Origin: Gammaproteobacteria bacterium UBA7803
Lineage (GTDB): Bacteria; Pseudomonadota; Gammaproteobacteria; Pseudomonadales; Azotimanducaceae
Length of the DNA stretch: 64,000 nucleotides
Direction: 5' to 3'
Assembly: GCA_002480525.1 (NCBI GenBank)
Contig: DLCH01000078.1
Coordinates: 1 to 64,000 of the forward strand
The notes below the pieces were generated by a model. It saw only the letters and a list, made by a program, of their open reading frames with translations. It had not been told where the DNA came from and made no database searches. Within the stretch, counting starts at the first letter, position 1; each line of letters opens with the position of its first letter. The position numbers and the translations under genes were made by a program. Shown here in pieces: positions 26,642 through 34,974 of this stretch.

Positions 26642-27739
26642 TCACACGGGTTCGCTGGTCGTCCGCCGCCCGGCGCCGGTGGGGTCGACGGCGGCGAGCA
26701 GCTTCACCGCCGGCGCCGACAGCCCGAGGGCGCGGGCGTCCTCTGCGAGGGGATCGTACCAGCATAGATCGTCCCGGTCCGCTACGCCCGGGGCCGCCGC
26801 GCTCAACGTCACGAACACCGGCTCGATGTCCAGGTGGAAGTGGGTGAAGGTGTGCCGGAAGACGGCGCCCGGTGCCGCCTCCGCCACGTCCGCCGGCGAC
26901 AGGCCGAAGCTTCCGCATACCGCTCCGGCGTCGTCGTCGGCGGCGCGCTCCGGCGGCGTCCACAGGCCGCCCCACAGACCCTCCGGCGGCCGGCGCTCCA
27001 GCAGGCAGCGGCCGTGGGCGTCGACGATGACGAACATGCGGGCGCTGCGCACCGGCTTGTCGCGGCGCGGCCGGCGGCCGGGAAAGCGCTCGGTTTCGCC
27101 GCGGCGGCGGGCCTCGCAGCGCGGCTCGACGGGGCAGGCGTCGCACCGCGGCCGGCGCCGCACGCAGACGGTGGCGCCCAGGTCCATCATCGCCTGGGTG
27201 TAGTCGGCGACCCGCTGCGCCGGGGTGTGCGCTTCGGCGTGGGCCCACAGGGCGTTCAGCGTCCGGCTCTCGCCGGGATGCCCGGGCACCGCGTGAAACC
27301 GGGCCAGCACGCGCTTCACGTTGCCGTCCAGGATGGCGGCGCGCCGGCCGAAGGCGATGGCGGCCACCGCGGCGGCGGTGGAGCGGCCGACGCCGGGCAG
27401 CCGCGCCAGCAGATCGGGATCGTCGGGAAACCGGCCGCCGTGTTCGGCCACCACCATCCTGGCGGCGCGGTGCAGGTTGCGTCCGCGGGCGTAGTAGCCG
27501 AGCCCGGTCCAGTGGTGCAGCACCTCGTCGAGATCGGCCGCCGCCAGCGCCGCCACGTCCGGGAAGGCCGCCATGAAACGCTCGTAGTAGGGGATCACCG
27601 TCGCCACCTGGGTCTGCTGCAGCATGATCTCCGACACCCACACGCGGTAGGGGTCGATGTCCCGCTGCCAGGGCAGGTCCCTGCGGCCGTGCCGGTCGAA
27701 CCAGTCGAGCACCCGGCGGTGAAACCAGCGGTCGGTCAC
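26642..27739 (-). CDS. mutY: MutY, A/G-specific adenine glycosylase
   Basis: A 365-residue base-excision repair enzyme that removes adenine mispaired with 8-oxoguanine. Glu37 (VSEIMLQQTQV) and Asp138 (LDGNVKRVL) are the catalytic pair. A helix-hairpin-helix lies at LPGVGRSTA. The 4Fe-4S loop is Cys192-x6-Cys199-x2-Cys202-x5-Cys208. The C-terminal third is the NUDIX-like 8-oxoG reader (RPPEGLWGGLW). Start GTG at 27739 overlaps the asmA stop (GTGA). Confidence 0.94.
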   Translation of the reverse strand: MTDRWFHRRVLDWFDRHGRRDLPWQRDIDPYRVWVSEIMLQQTQVATVIPYYERFMAAFPDVAALAAADLDEVLHHWTGLGYYARGRNLHRAARMVVAEHGGRFPDDPDLLARLPGVGRSTAAAVAAIAFGRRAAILDGNVKRVLARFHAVPGHPGESRTLNALWAHAEAHTPAQRVADYTQAMMDLGATVCVRRRPRCDACPVEPRCEARRRGETERFPGRRPRRDKPVRSARMFVIVDAHGRCLLERRPPEGLWGGLWTPPERAADDDAGAVCGSFGLSPADVAEAAPGAVFRHTFTHFHLDIEPVFVTLSAAAPGVADRDDLCWYDPLAEDARALGLSAPAVKLLAAVDPTGAGRRTTSEPV

Positions 27740-29259
27740 GAGTCGTCGGCGCCTTCGCCCGCGGCCCGGCTGAACGCCTCCAGCAGGGAGCGCGCCGCGT
27801 CCCGGTACTGCTCCGGCACGTCCTGGTCGATGCGCTGCTCGAGCCGGCGGCGCAGGCCGTCGTCGCCGCCGTCGCGCAGGGCCCGGCCGACGATCTGCGC
27901 CGCCGCGTCGGGGTCGACGCCGCAGGCCGGCTCGGCCAGGCTGCCGCGGCAGCGCAGCGGTATCGGCAGGCCGTAGAGCAGCGGGTCGACGTCGAACACC
28001 GGCAGGTTCGGGTTCTGGCCGAAGGTCAGCTCGAAGCGCATGTCGAGTTCGTCGGTGAGGGGCTGGTAGGTGCCGGCGCCGTCCACCGACAGGTTGTCCA
28101 GGTCCATGTCGAGCGCGTGGCGCGCGCCGTCGATCCGCCAGTCGCCGACGAAGCGCTCGTAGCGCCACAGCTCCGGCCAGGCGCGGATGCGCTGGCCGGC
28201 GTCGATCCGGTCCGCCAGGTCGATGAGATCGGCGCGGATCCGCGAGATGTCGATCTCGCCCTGGCCGCCGTCGAAGCGCGTCCGGCCCTGTACGGACGCC
28301 GCCAGCGCCTCCGGCGTGTTGCCCGACAGGGTCAGGCGGCCGCCGTAGGCCAGAGGGGCGGCCCAGTGCAGGTCCTGGCCCAGCCAGTCGAGCACGGCTG
28401 CGCTGTCGACGCCGTCCAGGGTCGGCTCGACGGTCCAGTGCAGCGGCGCGGTGGCGGCGTCCAGGGTGACCTCGGCCCGGGCCGAGCCGCCGAAGAACGC
28501 GGGCGCGTCGATCCTGGCGTCGGCGATGCCGCGACTGCCCTCGCTGGTGACGGTGACGTCGTCGAAACGCCGGCCGTTCCAGCGCAGCCAGTCGAAGCTG
28601 CAGCGGCCGTCCCAGTCGTGGGCGCGGACCTGGCCGGCGGGTATCAGCGCGCCGGGGCCGTCCGCCGGGCCCGCGGGCAGCCCGTTGGGTCGTGCGGACA
28701 GGTTGCACACGCCCTCGCCGGCCTCGGACTCGATGCGGGTGTCTTCCAGGCGGACGGCGAGGGTGGCGGGGTCGACGTCGATGCGGCCGTTCAGCCGGAT
28801 CGCCAGCGGTTCGCCGTCTGCGCTGCCGGGCACCCGCAGGGAAGCCGTGAAGGGCGCCGGCTGGCCGGGGGTGAAGTCGCTCAGCGCGGCGTCCACCACG
28901 TCGAAGCGCCGGCCGCCCTGCAGCACGGCGACATCCGCCACCCGCAGCGACTGCACGGTCCACTGTTCCGGCGGGTTGAGCAGCTTCAGGGGGTCGAGCC
29001 CGATCTCCAGCGCCGCCACCGACCAGGACTGCCCGTCCTGCTCGGCGCTGACGTCGGCGGCGGCAAGGTGCACCGACGGCCACACGGTCCAGGACAGATC
29101 GCCGCCGATCCGCACGGGCACGCCGGTCTGGCGGGCGATGAGGGACTCTATCTCGGGCTTGAAGCGGTTGGGATCATGCAGCACGTAGGCCGCGGCGGCG
29201 GCGCCGGCCGTGGCCACCACGAGCACCGCAATCAGGGCGAAGCGCACGACACGCATCAT
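27736..29259 (-). CDS. asmA: AsmA family protein
   Basis: A 507-residue protein with an N-terminal membrane anchor (about 5-25) and the AsmA opening DPNRFKPEIESLIARQTGVPVRIGGDLSWTVWPSVHL, then repetitive beta-rich sequence. AsmA-like proteins are periplasmic bridges related to TamB and thought to move lipids to the outer membrane. It heads asmA-mutY-yggX. It is about 100 residues shorter than E. coli AsmA. Two cysteine-containing segments (CNLSARP, CSFDW, CRGSLAEPAC) are not usual and could form disulfides. Confidence 0.88.
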   Translation of the reverse strand: MMRVVRFALIAVLVVATAGAAAAAYVLHDPNRFKPEIESLIARQTGVPVRIGGDLSWTVWPSVHLAAADVSAEQDGQSWSVAALEIGLDPLKLLNPPEQWTVQSLRVADVAVLQGGRRFDVVDAALSDFTPGQPAPFTASLRVPGSADGEPLAIRLNGRIDVDPATLAVRLEDTRIESEAGEGVCNLSARPNGLPAGPADGPGALIPAGQVRAHDWDGRCSFDWLRWNGRRFDDVTVTSEGSRGIADARIDAPAFFGGSARAEVTLDAATAPLHWTVEPTLDGVDSAAVLDWLGQDLHWAAPLAYGGRLTLSGNTPEALAASVQGRTRFDGGQGEIDISRIRADLIDLADRIDAGQRIRAWPELWRYERFVGDWRIDGARHALDMDLDNLSVDGAGTYQPLTDELDMRFELTFGQNPNLPVFDVDPLLYGLPIPLRCRGSLAEPACGVDPDAAAQIVGRALRDGGDDGLRRRLEQRIDQDVPEQYRDAARSLLEAFSRAAGEGADDS

Positions 29260-29325
29260 GAAGGGACCGTCCTGGTCGGGAGTTCAGGGACGGCAGAGTA
29301 TCGGAAAACCGAGGTGACTCGAAAC

Positions 29326-29369
29326 TGAACGGCGCTGAGCTGAGCGGCGCTGAGCTGAACGGCGCCGGG
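29326..29369. repeat. 15-bp tandem repeat, about 3 copies
   Basis: TGARCGGCGCTGAGC is repeated at 29326-29340 and 29341-29355, with a partial copy at 29356-29369, between asmA and the next small gene. Short out-of-gene repeats like this vary by slippage. No function is evident. Confidence 0.7.
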
Positions 29370-29396
29370 ACGGTTGCGCCCCGGTGCCGGGTGCGA

Positions 29397-29627
29397 TCAG
29401 GTGTGCCTGGGCGCGGACACGGCCCGGCGCAGCAGCCGGCTCGGCGTCCACTCCCGCGGCCACGGCACCGTCAGCGTGGTGCGGCGCTGGCAGCTTCGGA
29501 CGTGGTCGGCGAGGGCGCGGCCGGCATCCTGCTGAGAGCCGTAGGGGCCGGCAGCCTGGTTGCCGCGGACGTGGAAGTACCACTGCCCGTCGTCGCCCTG
29601 GAATATTCTGTTGGTAGCCATGGTCAT
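29397..29627 (-). CDS. Small conserved protein of the WYFHVRG type (DUF6316-like)
   Basis: A 76-residue protein starting MTMATNRIFQGDDGQWYFH, with VRGNQAAGPYGSQQDA, then a helical segment and a basic tail. The aromatic N-terminal half resembles small beta-sheet proteins found near hisB/asmA in gammaproteobacteria; I think DUF6316 but cannot verify this. The start could be either ATG (29627 or 29621); frame further upstream is Pro/Arg-rich and unlikely to be translated. Function unknown. Confidence 0.65.
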   Translation of the reverse strand: MTMATNRIFQGDDGQWYFHVRGNQAAGPYGSQQDAGRALADHVRSCQRRTTLTVPWPREWTPSRLLRRAVSAPRHT

Positions 29628-29804
29628 GCTGGATCGTTGGCGCGGCGGACCTGGTGTGGATACGCTCTGACGCCTCGGCGCTGCGTCCAACGGCCCCCGT
29701 CTCCCTGAGTACGATCGCATTGCACCATATCCCGATGATGCGCGGATGAAGCTTTTGTATCGGCAATGTAAGGTGCGGTTCCGAAATCATTCCGGAGGAC
29801 TCCT

Positions 29805-30209
29805 ATGAGCGTGGAAAGCTGGGATCCGGGCGCCGCAACGGCGCGGCTCGACCGGCAGGCGATCGACGCCCTGCTCGGCGCGGCGGCCCGGCTCGAGCAG
29901 GACCGGTTCGGCCTGGATGGGGCCGCCGCCGGCGCTCTCGCCCGGGTGGCCCGCCACGACGGCGCGGCCTGCGACTGGGCCGCCGCGGCCGGGAACCTCG
30001 ACGACGATGCGCTGCTGGCGCTGGTCCGGCTGTTCACGCTGGCGGAGGGCCGTCTGTCCGGCTGGGAGGCGGGCGATGCGTCGCCGGTGATTCCCCTGGT
30101 CCGCGAGCTCAAGCGCCGGGGCGCCTATCCGGCCGAGCTCACGGCGTGGATCAAGGCCAACACGGACAACCGCTTCCTGCCCTACGGCAACCTGATGGAT
30201 CGGCTTTGA
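29805..30209 (+). CDS. Conserved hypothetical protein upstream of hisB
   Basis: A 134-residue acidic helical protein ending in the distinctive AWIKANTDNRFLPYGNLMDRL. A strong GGAGG lies 8 nt before the ATG. Similar short proteins occur next to hisB in related bacteria, so it is probably real, but no function is known to me. It lies 50 nt before hisB. Confidence 0.72.
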   Translation: MSVESWDPGAATARLDRQAIDALLGAAARLEQDRFGLDGAAAGALARVARHDGAACDWAAAAGNLDDDALLALVRLFTLAEGRLSGWEAGDASPVIPLVRELKRRGAYPAELTAWIKANTDNRFLPYGNLMDRL

Positions 30210-30259
30210 CCGGGCGAGCGCGTATACTGCGCGATCTTTTTTCCTGAGGGACGAGACCG

Positions 30260-30853
30260 ATGACCGCGCGCACCGCGAGCGTCAGGCGCGACACCGACGA
30301 GACCCGCATCACCCTGGCCATCGACCTCGACGGCACGGGCCGGGCGGATCTCCACACCGGCGTGCCGTTCTTCGACCACATGCTCACCCAGATCGCCCGG
30401 CACGGCCTGATCGACATGACCCTGCACGCCGACGGCGACCTCGAGGTGGACGCCCACCACACCGTGGAGGACGTCGGCATCGTGTTCGGCCAGGCGGTGG
30501 CCCAGGCCGTGTCCGACAAGCGGGGCATTCAGCGCTACGGTCACGCCTACGTGCCGCTGGACGAGTCCCTGTCCCGGGTGGTGCTGGACTTCTCCGGGCG
30601 CCCCGGGCTGTTCTACCGGGTGGACTACGTGCGCCCGCGGATCGGCGATTTCGACGTGGACCTGCTGCGGGAGTTCTTCCAGGGCTTCGTGAACCACGCT
30701 CAGGTGACGGCGCACCTGGACAACCTGCGCGGCGAGAACGCCCACCACCAGGCCGAGACCCTGTTCAAGGCGTTCGGCCGGGCGCTGCGCGCGGCGGTCA
30801 CGGCGGATCCCCGCATGGCGGGCCAGATCCCGTCGACCAAGGGGTCGCTCTGA
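30260..30853 (+). CDS. hisB: HisB, imidazoleglycerol-phosphate dehydratase
   Basis: A 197-residue monofunctional IGP dehydratase, step 7 of histidine synthesis. The metal-binding motifs are visible: FFDHML near residue 35, DAHHTVEDVG near 66-75, and GENAHHQAETLFKAFGRAL near 165. The N-terminal phosphatase domain of enterobacterial HisB is absent, so histidinol phosphatase is encoded elsewhere. GAGGGA precedes the ATG by ~12 nt. hisA follows after 4 nt. Confidence 0.95.
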   Translation: MTARTASVRRDTDETRITLAIDLDGTGRADLHTGVPFFDHMLTQIARHGLIDMTLHADGDLEVDAHHTVEDVGIVFGQAVAQAVSDKRGIQRYGHAYVPLDESLSRVVLDFSGRPGLFYRVDYVRPRIGDFDVDLLREFFQGFVNHAQVTAHLDNLRGENAHHQAETLFKAFGRALRAAVTADPRMAGQIPSTKGSL

Positions 30854-30857
30854 ACCC

Positions 30858-31610
30858 ATGCTGCTGATCCCCGCCATCGATCTGAAGGACGGCCGCTGCG
30901 TGCGCCTGAAGCAGGGCCGCATGAGCGACGTCACCGTGTTCTCCGACGACCCGGTCGCCATGGCCCGCCACTGGGCGGACCAGGGTTGCCGGCGGCTGCA
31001 CCTGGTGGACCTCGACGGGGCCTTCGCCGGCGAGCCGCGCAACCGCGACCTGATCGCCGCCATCACGGCGGCCCTGCCCGAGCTGCCGGTGCAGGTCGGC
31101 GGCGGGATCCGCAGCGAGTCGGTCATCGAGGGGTACCTGGACGCCGGCGTGTCCCAGGTGATCGTCGGCACCCGGGCCATCGAGGAGCCGGCGTTTCTCG
31201 AGGCGATCGCCGCGGCCTATCCCGGCAAGGTGATTCTCGGGCTGGACGCCCGCGACGGCCGGCTCGCCACCGCCGGCTGGGACGAGACCTCCAGCCGCAC
31301 GGCGGTGGAGTTCGCCGAGTGGGCGGGGCGGCTGCCCATCGCCGCCATCGTCTACACGGACATCGAGCGCGACGGCATGCTCACCGGCGTCAACGCGGCG
31401 GCCACCGTCGCCCTCGCCGAAGCGGCCGGCGTGCCGGTGATCGCCTCCGGCGGAGTCAGCGATCTGGTGGATCTCGAGGCGCTCCGGACCGCCTTCCGCG
31501 GCAGCTCCGGGACCCTGCTTGGCGCCATCACTGGCCGAGCGATCTACGCGGGGACTCTGGACTTCCGTGCCGGGCAAGCGTTACTGGATCGCGATCCGTC
31601 AGACGCCTGA
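30858..31610 (+). CDS. hisA: HisA, phosphoribosylformimino-5-aminoimidazole carboxamide ribotide isomerase
   Basis: A 250-residue TIM barrel. The catalytic aspartates are in PAIDLKDG (Asp8) and GLDARDG, and phosphate-binding loops VGGGIRS and ASGGVSD are intact. It performs the isomerisation after HisI/E in histidine synthesis. It follows hisB directly. hisH, normally between them, and hisF, normally after, are not present here. Its 3' end overlaps the convergent deacetylase gene by 83 nt. Confidence 0.94.
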   Translation: MLLIPAIDLKDGRCVRLKQGRMSDVTVFSDDPVAMARHWADQGCRRLHLVDLDGAFAGEPRNRDLIAAITAALPELPVQVGGGIRSESVIEGYLDAGVSQVIVGTRAIEEPAFLEAIAAAYPGKVILGLDARDGRLATAGWDETSSRTAVEFAEWAGRLPIAAIVYTDIERDGMLTGVNAAATVALAEAAGVPVIASGGVSDLVDLEALRTAFRGSSGTLLGAITGRAIYAGTLDFRAGQALLDRDPSDA

Positions 31611-32319
31611 GGGACGTCACCGCCACGTCCGGCGGCAGCGCCGCCAGCGCTTCCTCCAGATAATCGAGGCTGACGGCGTAGGGATGCGCGATCAGCACCG
31701 CGTGGCCGTCCCGCCGGGCGATGGCCAGCGCCCGCTGGAACTCCCGGTGAATGGCGTCGCGGCGCGGCACGTGGTCGAGGAACACGTCCCGCTCGATGGC
31801 CGGAATGCGCGCCTCCCGGGCCATGGCGTAGGCCACCGTGGCGGGGGTGGTGCGGCTGTCCAGAAACAGCAGGTCGCGCCCCTTGAGCAGGCCCATGAGC
31901 CGGCGCATGGCGGCATGGTCCTGGGTCAGCCTGCTGCCGGTGTGGTTGTTCACCCCGACGATGCCGGGCACCGCCCGCAGCGCCGCATCCATCAGCGATT
32001 CGAAGTGCCCGGCCGGCATGTCCACGGTGAGCAGCCCGGGAATCGACGCGCCCCGCGACTGGGGCAGTGCTTCCATGGGCTGGTGGAGGATGATCTCGTG
32101 GCCGGTGCGCCGGGCGAGGTCGAGAATGGCCGGCGTCTCCGGCGCGAACGGCAGCACCGCCAGGGTGACCGGCGCGGGAAGGGCCATCACCCGCTCGGCC
32201 CGCACCAGGCTGTAGCCGAGGTCGTCGATCACCACGGCCAGGGAGGCTTCACCCGCCTGCGCCGCGTCGGCGCAGCGGATCAGCAGCCATGCCGCGAGAA
32301 TGAGGGCCCGGCCCGTCAA
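31528..32319 (-). CDS. Divergent polysaccharide deacetylase family protein (YibQ-like)
   Basis: A 263-residue exported protein. A signal peptide (MTGRALILAAWLLIRCADAAQA) precedes a NodB-like TIM-barrel fold with LAVVIDDLGYS (Asp-Asp), HEIILHQPME and VGVNNHTGSRLT, the marks of the divergent DUF610 deacetylase family. The substrate is unknown; relatives sit beside EnvC-type and CtpA genes, as here. TTG 32319 is chosen because it starts the signal peptide and AGGACAGGA lies upstream. The gene overlaps hisA tail-to-tail. Confidence 0.86.
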   Translation of the reverse strand: MTGRALILAAWLLIRCADAAQAGEASLAVVIDDLGYSLVRAERVMALPAPVTLAVLPFAPETPAILDLARRTGHEIILHQPMEALPQSRGASIPGLLTVDMPAGHFESLMDAALRAVPGIVGVNNHTGSRLTQDHAAMRRLMGLLKGRDLLFLDSRTTPATVAYAMAREARIPAIERDVFLDHVPRRDAIHREFQRALAIARRDGHAVLIAHPYAVSLDYLEEALAALPPDVAVTSLRRLTDRDPVTLARHGSPESPRRSLGQ

Positions 32320-32488
32320 GGCAGTGTGCGTCCTGTCCTCAAGGTTGTTGTTCGTCTTGTTCCGGCTTGTCGTTCCGGCCTGCTGGCGACGCGCTCGACG
32401 GACCGACTCCCCGACGGACCGTCCGGGAGAGGATAAGGCGTTCGCAACGTGGGAGCCAGCCTCACCGCCCGTGCGGGCGGCCGGGGGT

Positions 32489-33676
32489 TCAGAGGCGGGC
32501 GTGCAGCCGGCTGGCGGAGCGCTGGCGGAGAACCTCCAGGGCATCTCCGAGCAGGCGCGCGTCGTAGTCCTCGGCGGACTCCTCGGCGCGGTCGACCACC
32601 ACGTCCGGCTCGATGCCGGCATGATCGATGGAGCGTCCGCTGGGGGTGAAGTAGTAGGCGGTGGTGAGCTTGATGGCCCGGTGGGCGGATACCGGCATCA
32701 CGGACTGCACGGAGCCCTTGCCGTAGCTGCGCGAGCCCATGACCACGGCCCGGCCGTGGTCCTGCAGGGCGCCGGCGACGATCTCGGCCGCCGACGCGGA
32801 ACCCCGGTTGACCAGCACCACCACCGGGGCCGCGGCCAGCGCATCGCCGGCGCTGGCCCGGTAGGTGTGCCGGCTGCTCGGCTGGCGGCCTTCGGTGTAG
32901 ACGATCATGCCGCGATCGAGCAGCGCGTCGGCCACCTCCACGGAGGACTGCAGCACGCCGCCGGGATTGTCGCGCAGGTCCAGCACCAGGCCGGCGAGAC
33001 CGGCCTCGCCGGATTCGGCGGCCAGGTCGTCCAGCGCCCGCTCGAAGGCGGCTGCGGTGCCGACCTGAAACTGGGCGATGCGGACGTAGCCGAAACCCGG
33101 CTCCAGCAGCCGGGCTTCCACGCTCGCGAGCTCGATCACCGCGCGCTCGAGGGTCACGATCCGGGTCGCCTCGCCGCGGCGGATCTCCAGGCGCAGCTCG
33201 CTGCCCGGCTCGCCGCGCAGCCGGTCCACCACGTCCACCAGCTTCCAGCCCTTGAGGCCCTCGCCGTCGATGGCGGTGATGCGGTCGCCGGCGGCCAGGC
33301 CGGCCCGCTCTGCCGGGGTGCCGTACATGGGCGCGATCACGGTGAAGTAGTCGTCCTCCAGGCCGAGCTCGATGCCGATGCCGCCGAACTCGCCGCTGGT
33401 GTCGGCCTGCAGGTCCCGGTAGTCGCGCTCGTCCAGGAACGCCGAATGGTCGTCGAGTCCGTCCAGCATGCCCCGCAGCGCGCCCACCACCAGGTCCCGT
33501 TCGTTCACGTCGGTGACGTAGTTGGCCCGGACGTGGCGCAGCACCTCGTCGATGGCCCGGGCGTGGCCCGACGCCGGCGGCGCGTCCAGCCAGGTGCGGT
33601 AGCCGGTGATGCCCAGGCCGATGCCGGTCACCATGCTGATGACGATGCCGATCAGGGTGATGGGGCGGAGGTTCAT
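32489..33676 (-). CDS. ctpA: Carboxyl-terminal protease, S41 family
   Basis: A 395-residue periplasmic serine protease. An N-terminal anchor (about 5-27), S41 N-terminal helices, a PDZ domain (about 93-170, GIGIELG) and a catalytic core with Ser295 in GSASAAE and Lys320 in SYGKGS are visible. Such proteases trim C-termini of envelope proteins, including cell-wall hydrolase regulators. It lies between the EnvC-like gene and the deacetylase on the same strand, the common gpmI-envC-ctpA order. Confidence 0.93.
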   Translation of the reverse strand: MNLRPITLIGIVISMVTGIGLGITGYRTWLDAPPASGHARAIDEVLRHVRANYVTDVNERDLVVGALRGMLDGLDDHSAFLDERDYRDLQADTSGEFGGIGIELGLEDDYFTVIAPMYGTPAERAGLAAGDRITAIDGEGLKGWKLVDVVDRLRGEPGSELRLEIRRGEATRIVTLERAVIELASVEARLLEPGFGYVRIAQFQVGTAAAFERALDDLAAESGEAGLAGLVLDLRDNPGGVLQSSVEVADALLDRGMIVYTEGRQPSSRHTYRASAGDALAAAPVVVLVNRGSASAAEIVAGALQDHGRAVVMGSRSYGKGSVQSVMPVSAHRAIKLTTAYYFTPSGRSIDHAGIEPDVVVDRAEESAEDYDARLLGDALEVLRQRSASRLHARL

Positions 33677-33780
33677 GGCGGAAGTCTGGCACCGAACGGT
33701 GCCGCCGTACACCGGAGCCGCGGGTTCCGTGACGCCGGCCCGGTCGCCGGCGGGACGGGTCCGCGCCCCTGGCGCGGCGC

Positions 33781-34974
33781 TCAGCGGCGGGCGAGCCAGA
33801 CGATGGGGTCGGTGGCCTGGCCCTCGTGGCGGACCTCGAAGTACAGGCCGGTGGTGCCGAGGCCGCCGCTGCGGCCGGCCCTGGCGATGACCTCGCCGCC
33901 TTCCACCCAGTCGCCCACGCTCTTGTCCAGGCGGTCCGCGTGGCCGTAGAGGGTCATGTAGCCGCTGCCGTGGTCGACGATGGTGAGCAGGCCGAAGCCG
34001 CGCAGCCAGTCCGCGAACACCACCCGGCCGCGGAACACGGCCTGGACCGGCGCGCCTTCCTCGGCTTCCACCATCAGCCCGTGCCAGGTCAGCCGGCCCT
34101 GGGCCCGGGGCTGACCGAACGCGTTCATCACGCGCCCCCGGAGCGGCCAGGGCAGGGCGCCCCTGCGCTCGGCGAAGGCCCGGCCGTCCAGGGTCTGGGC
34201 CCGGCGCTGCAGCTCGGCGAGCAGGGTCTCGAGGCGCTCCCGGTCCGCTGCCAGGCGGTCCCGTTCCGCCTCCTTGTCCTCGGTCTCGGCGGCGAGCTCG
34301 TCGAGCAGGGCCTGGCGCTCCCGGCGGGTCTCCACCAGCGCCTGCTGCTCCCGGGCGAGATCGGCCCGGCGCGCCTCGGCATCGGCGGCCCGTTGCTCCA
34401 GGCGCGCCTCGTTCTCGGTCAGCGCGGCCAGGGTTTCGCGGTACTCGGCGACGGCATCCAGCCGGGCGGCGGTGAAGTAGCGGTGGTAGCGCACCATCCG
34501 GTCCAGGGTTTCCGGGGACTGCTGGTTGAGCAGCAGCTTGACGAAATCCTCGCCGGCGAGGCGCTGGGCGGAGGCAAGATGCTCCGCGATGTGGGCCGCC
34601 TGGGCCCGCCGCCGGGCTTCCAGCGCCTGCTGCTCGCTGCGCAGCGCCGTCAGGTCCGCCTGCACGGCGGCGACGGCGGCAGCGGCGGCGTCGACTTCCC
34701 GGGACAGTCGCGCGACCTGGCGGTCGCTGGCCTGGATCTCCCGCTGCCACTGGGCGCGTTTGCGGGCGGCGCTGCCCAGCCAGACGTCCAGGTCGTTCAG
34801 CCGTTCGGCGATCCGCGCCAGCTCGGCCTCGGTGGCGGCGCGATCCGCTGGGGCGCCGTCAGCGGGCGGCGCGAGCAGCCAGGCGCACAGGCAGATCGCC
34901 AGGGCGGCGGACAGACGCCGGGCCGTCGGCCCGGCGTTGGGAGGGTCGGTGATGCTGCGCGGGGAGGGCGTCAA
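33781..34974 (-). CDS. envC: EnvC-like murein hydrolase activator
   Basis: A 397-residue periplasmic protein. After a signal sequence (about 20-44, ending in ADGAPA) come long coiled coils (about 48-265), then a LytM/M23 domain. The metal site is degenerate: WHGLMVEA lacks the aspartate of HxxxD, and YGHAD replaces HxH, so it should not cut peptidoglycan itself. EnvC of E. coli is similarly inactive and activates amidases AmiA/AmiB at the septum. Start TTG 34974 overlaps the gpmI stop (TTGA). Confidence 0.88.
   Translation of the reverse strand: MTPSPRSITDPPNAGPTARRLSAALAICLCAWLLAPPADGAPADRAATEAELARIAERLNDLDVWLGSAARKRAQWQREIQASDRQVARLSREVDAAAAAVAAVQADLTALRSEQQALEARRRAQAAHIAEHLASAQRLAGEDFVKLLLNQQSPETLDRMVRYHRYFTAARLDAVAEYRETLAALTENEARLEQRAADAEARRADLAREQQALVETRRERQALLDELAAETEDKEAERDRLAADRERLETLLAELQRRAQTLDGRAFAERRGALPWPLRGRVMNAFGQPRAQGRLTWHGLMVEAEEGAPVQAVFRGRVVFADWLRGFGLLTIVDHGSGYMTLYGHADRLDKSVGDWVEGGEVIARAGRSGGLGTTGLYFEVRHEGQATDPIVWLARR

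Noticed and set aside
30223..30228. TATACT before hisB as a promoter
   Set aside because: A good -10, but TTGAC upstream is only 11 bp away, so no convincing promoter could be assembled. hisB may instead be read from upstream.
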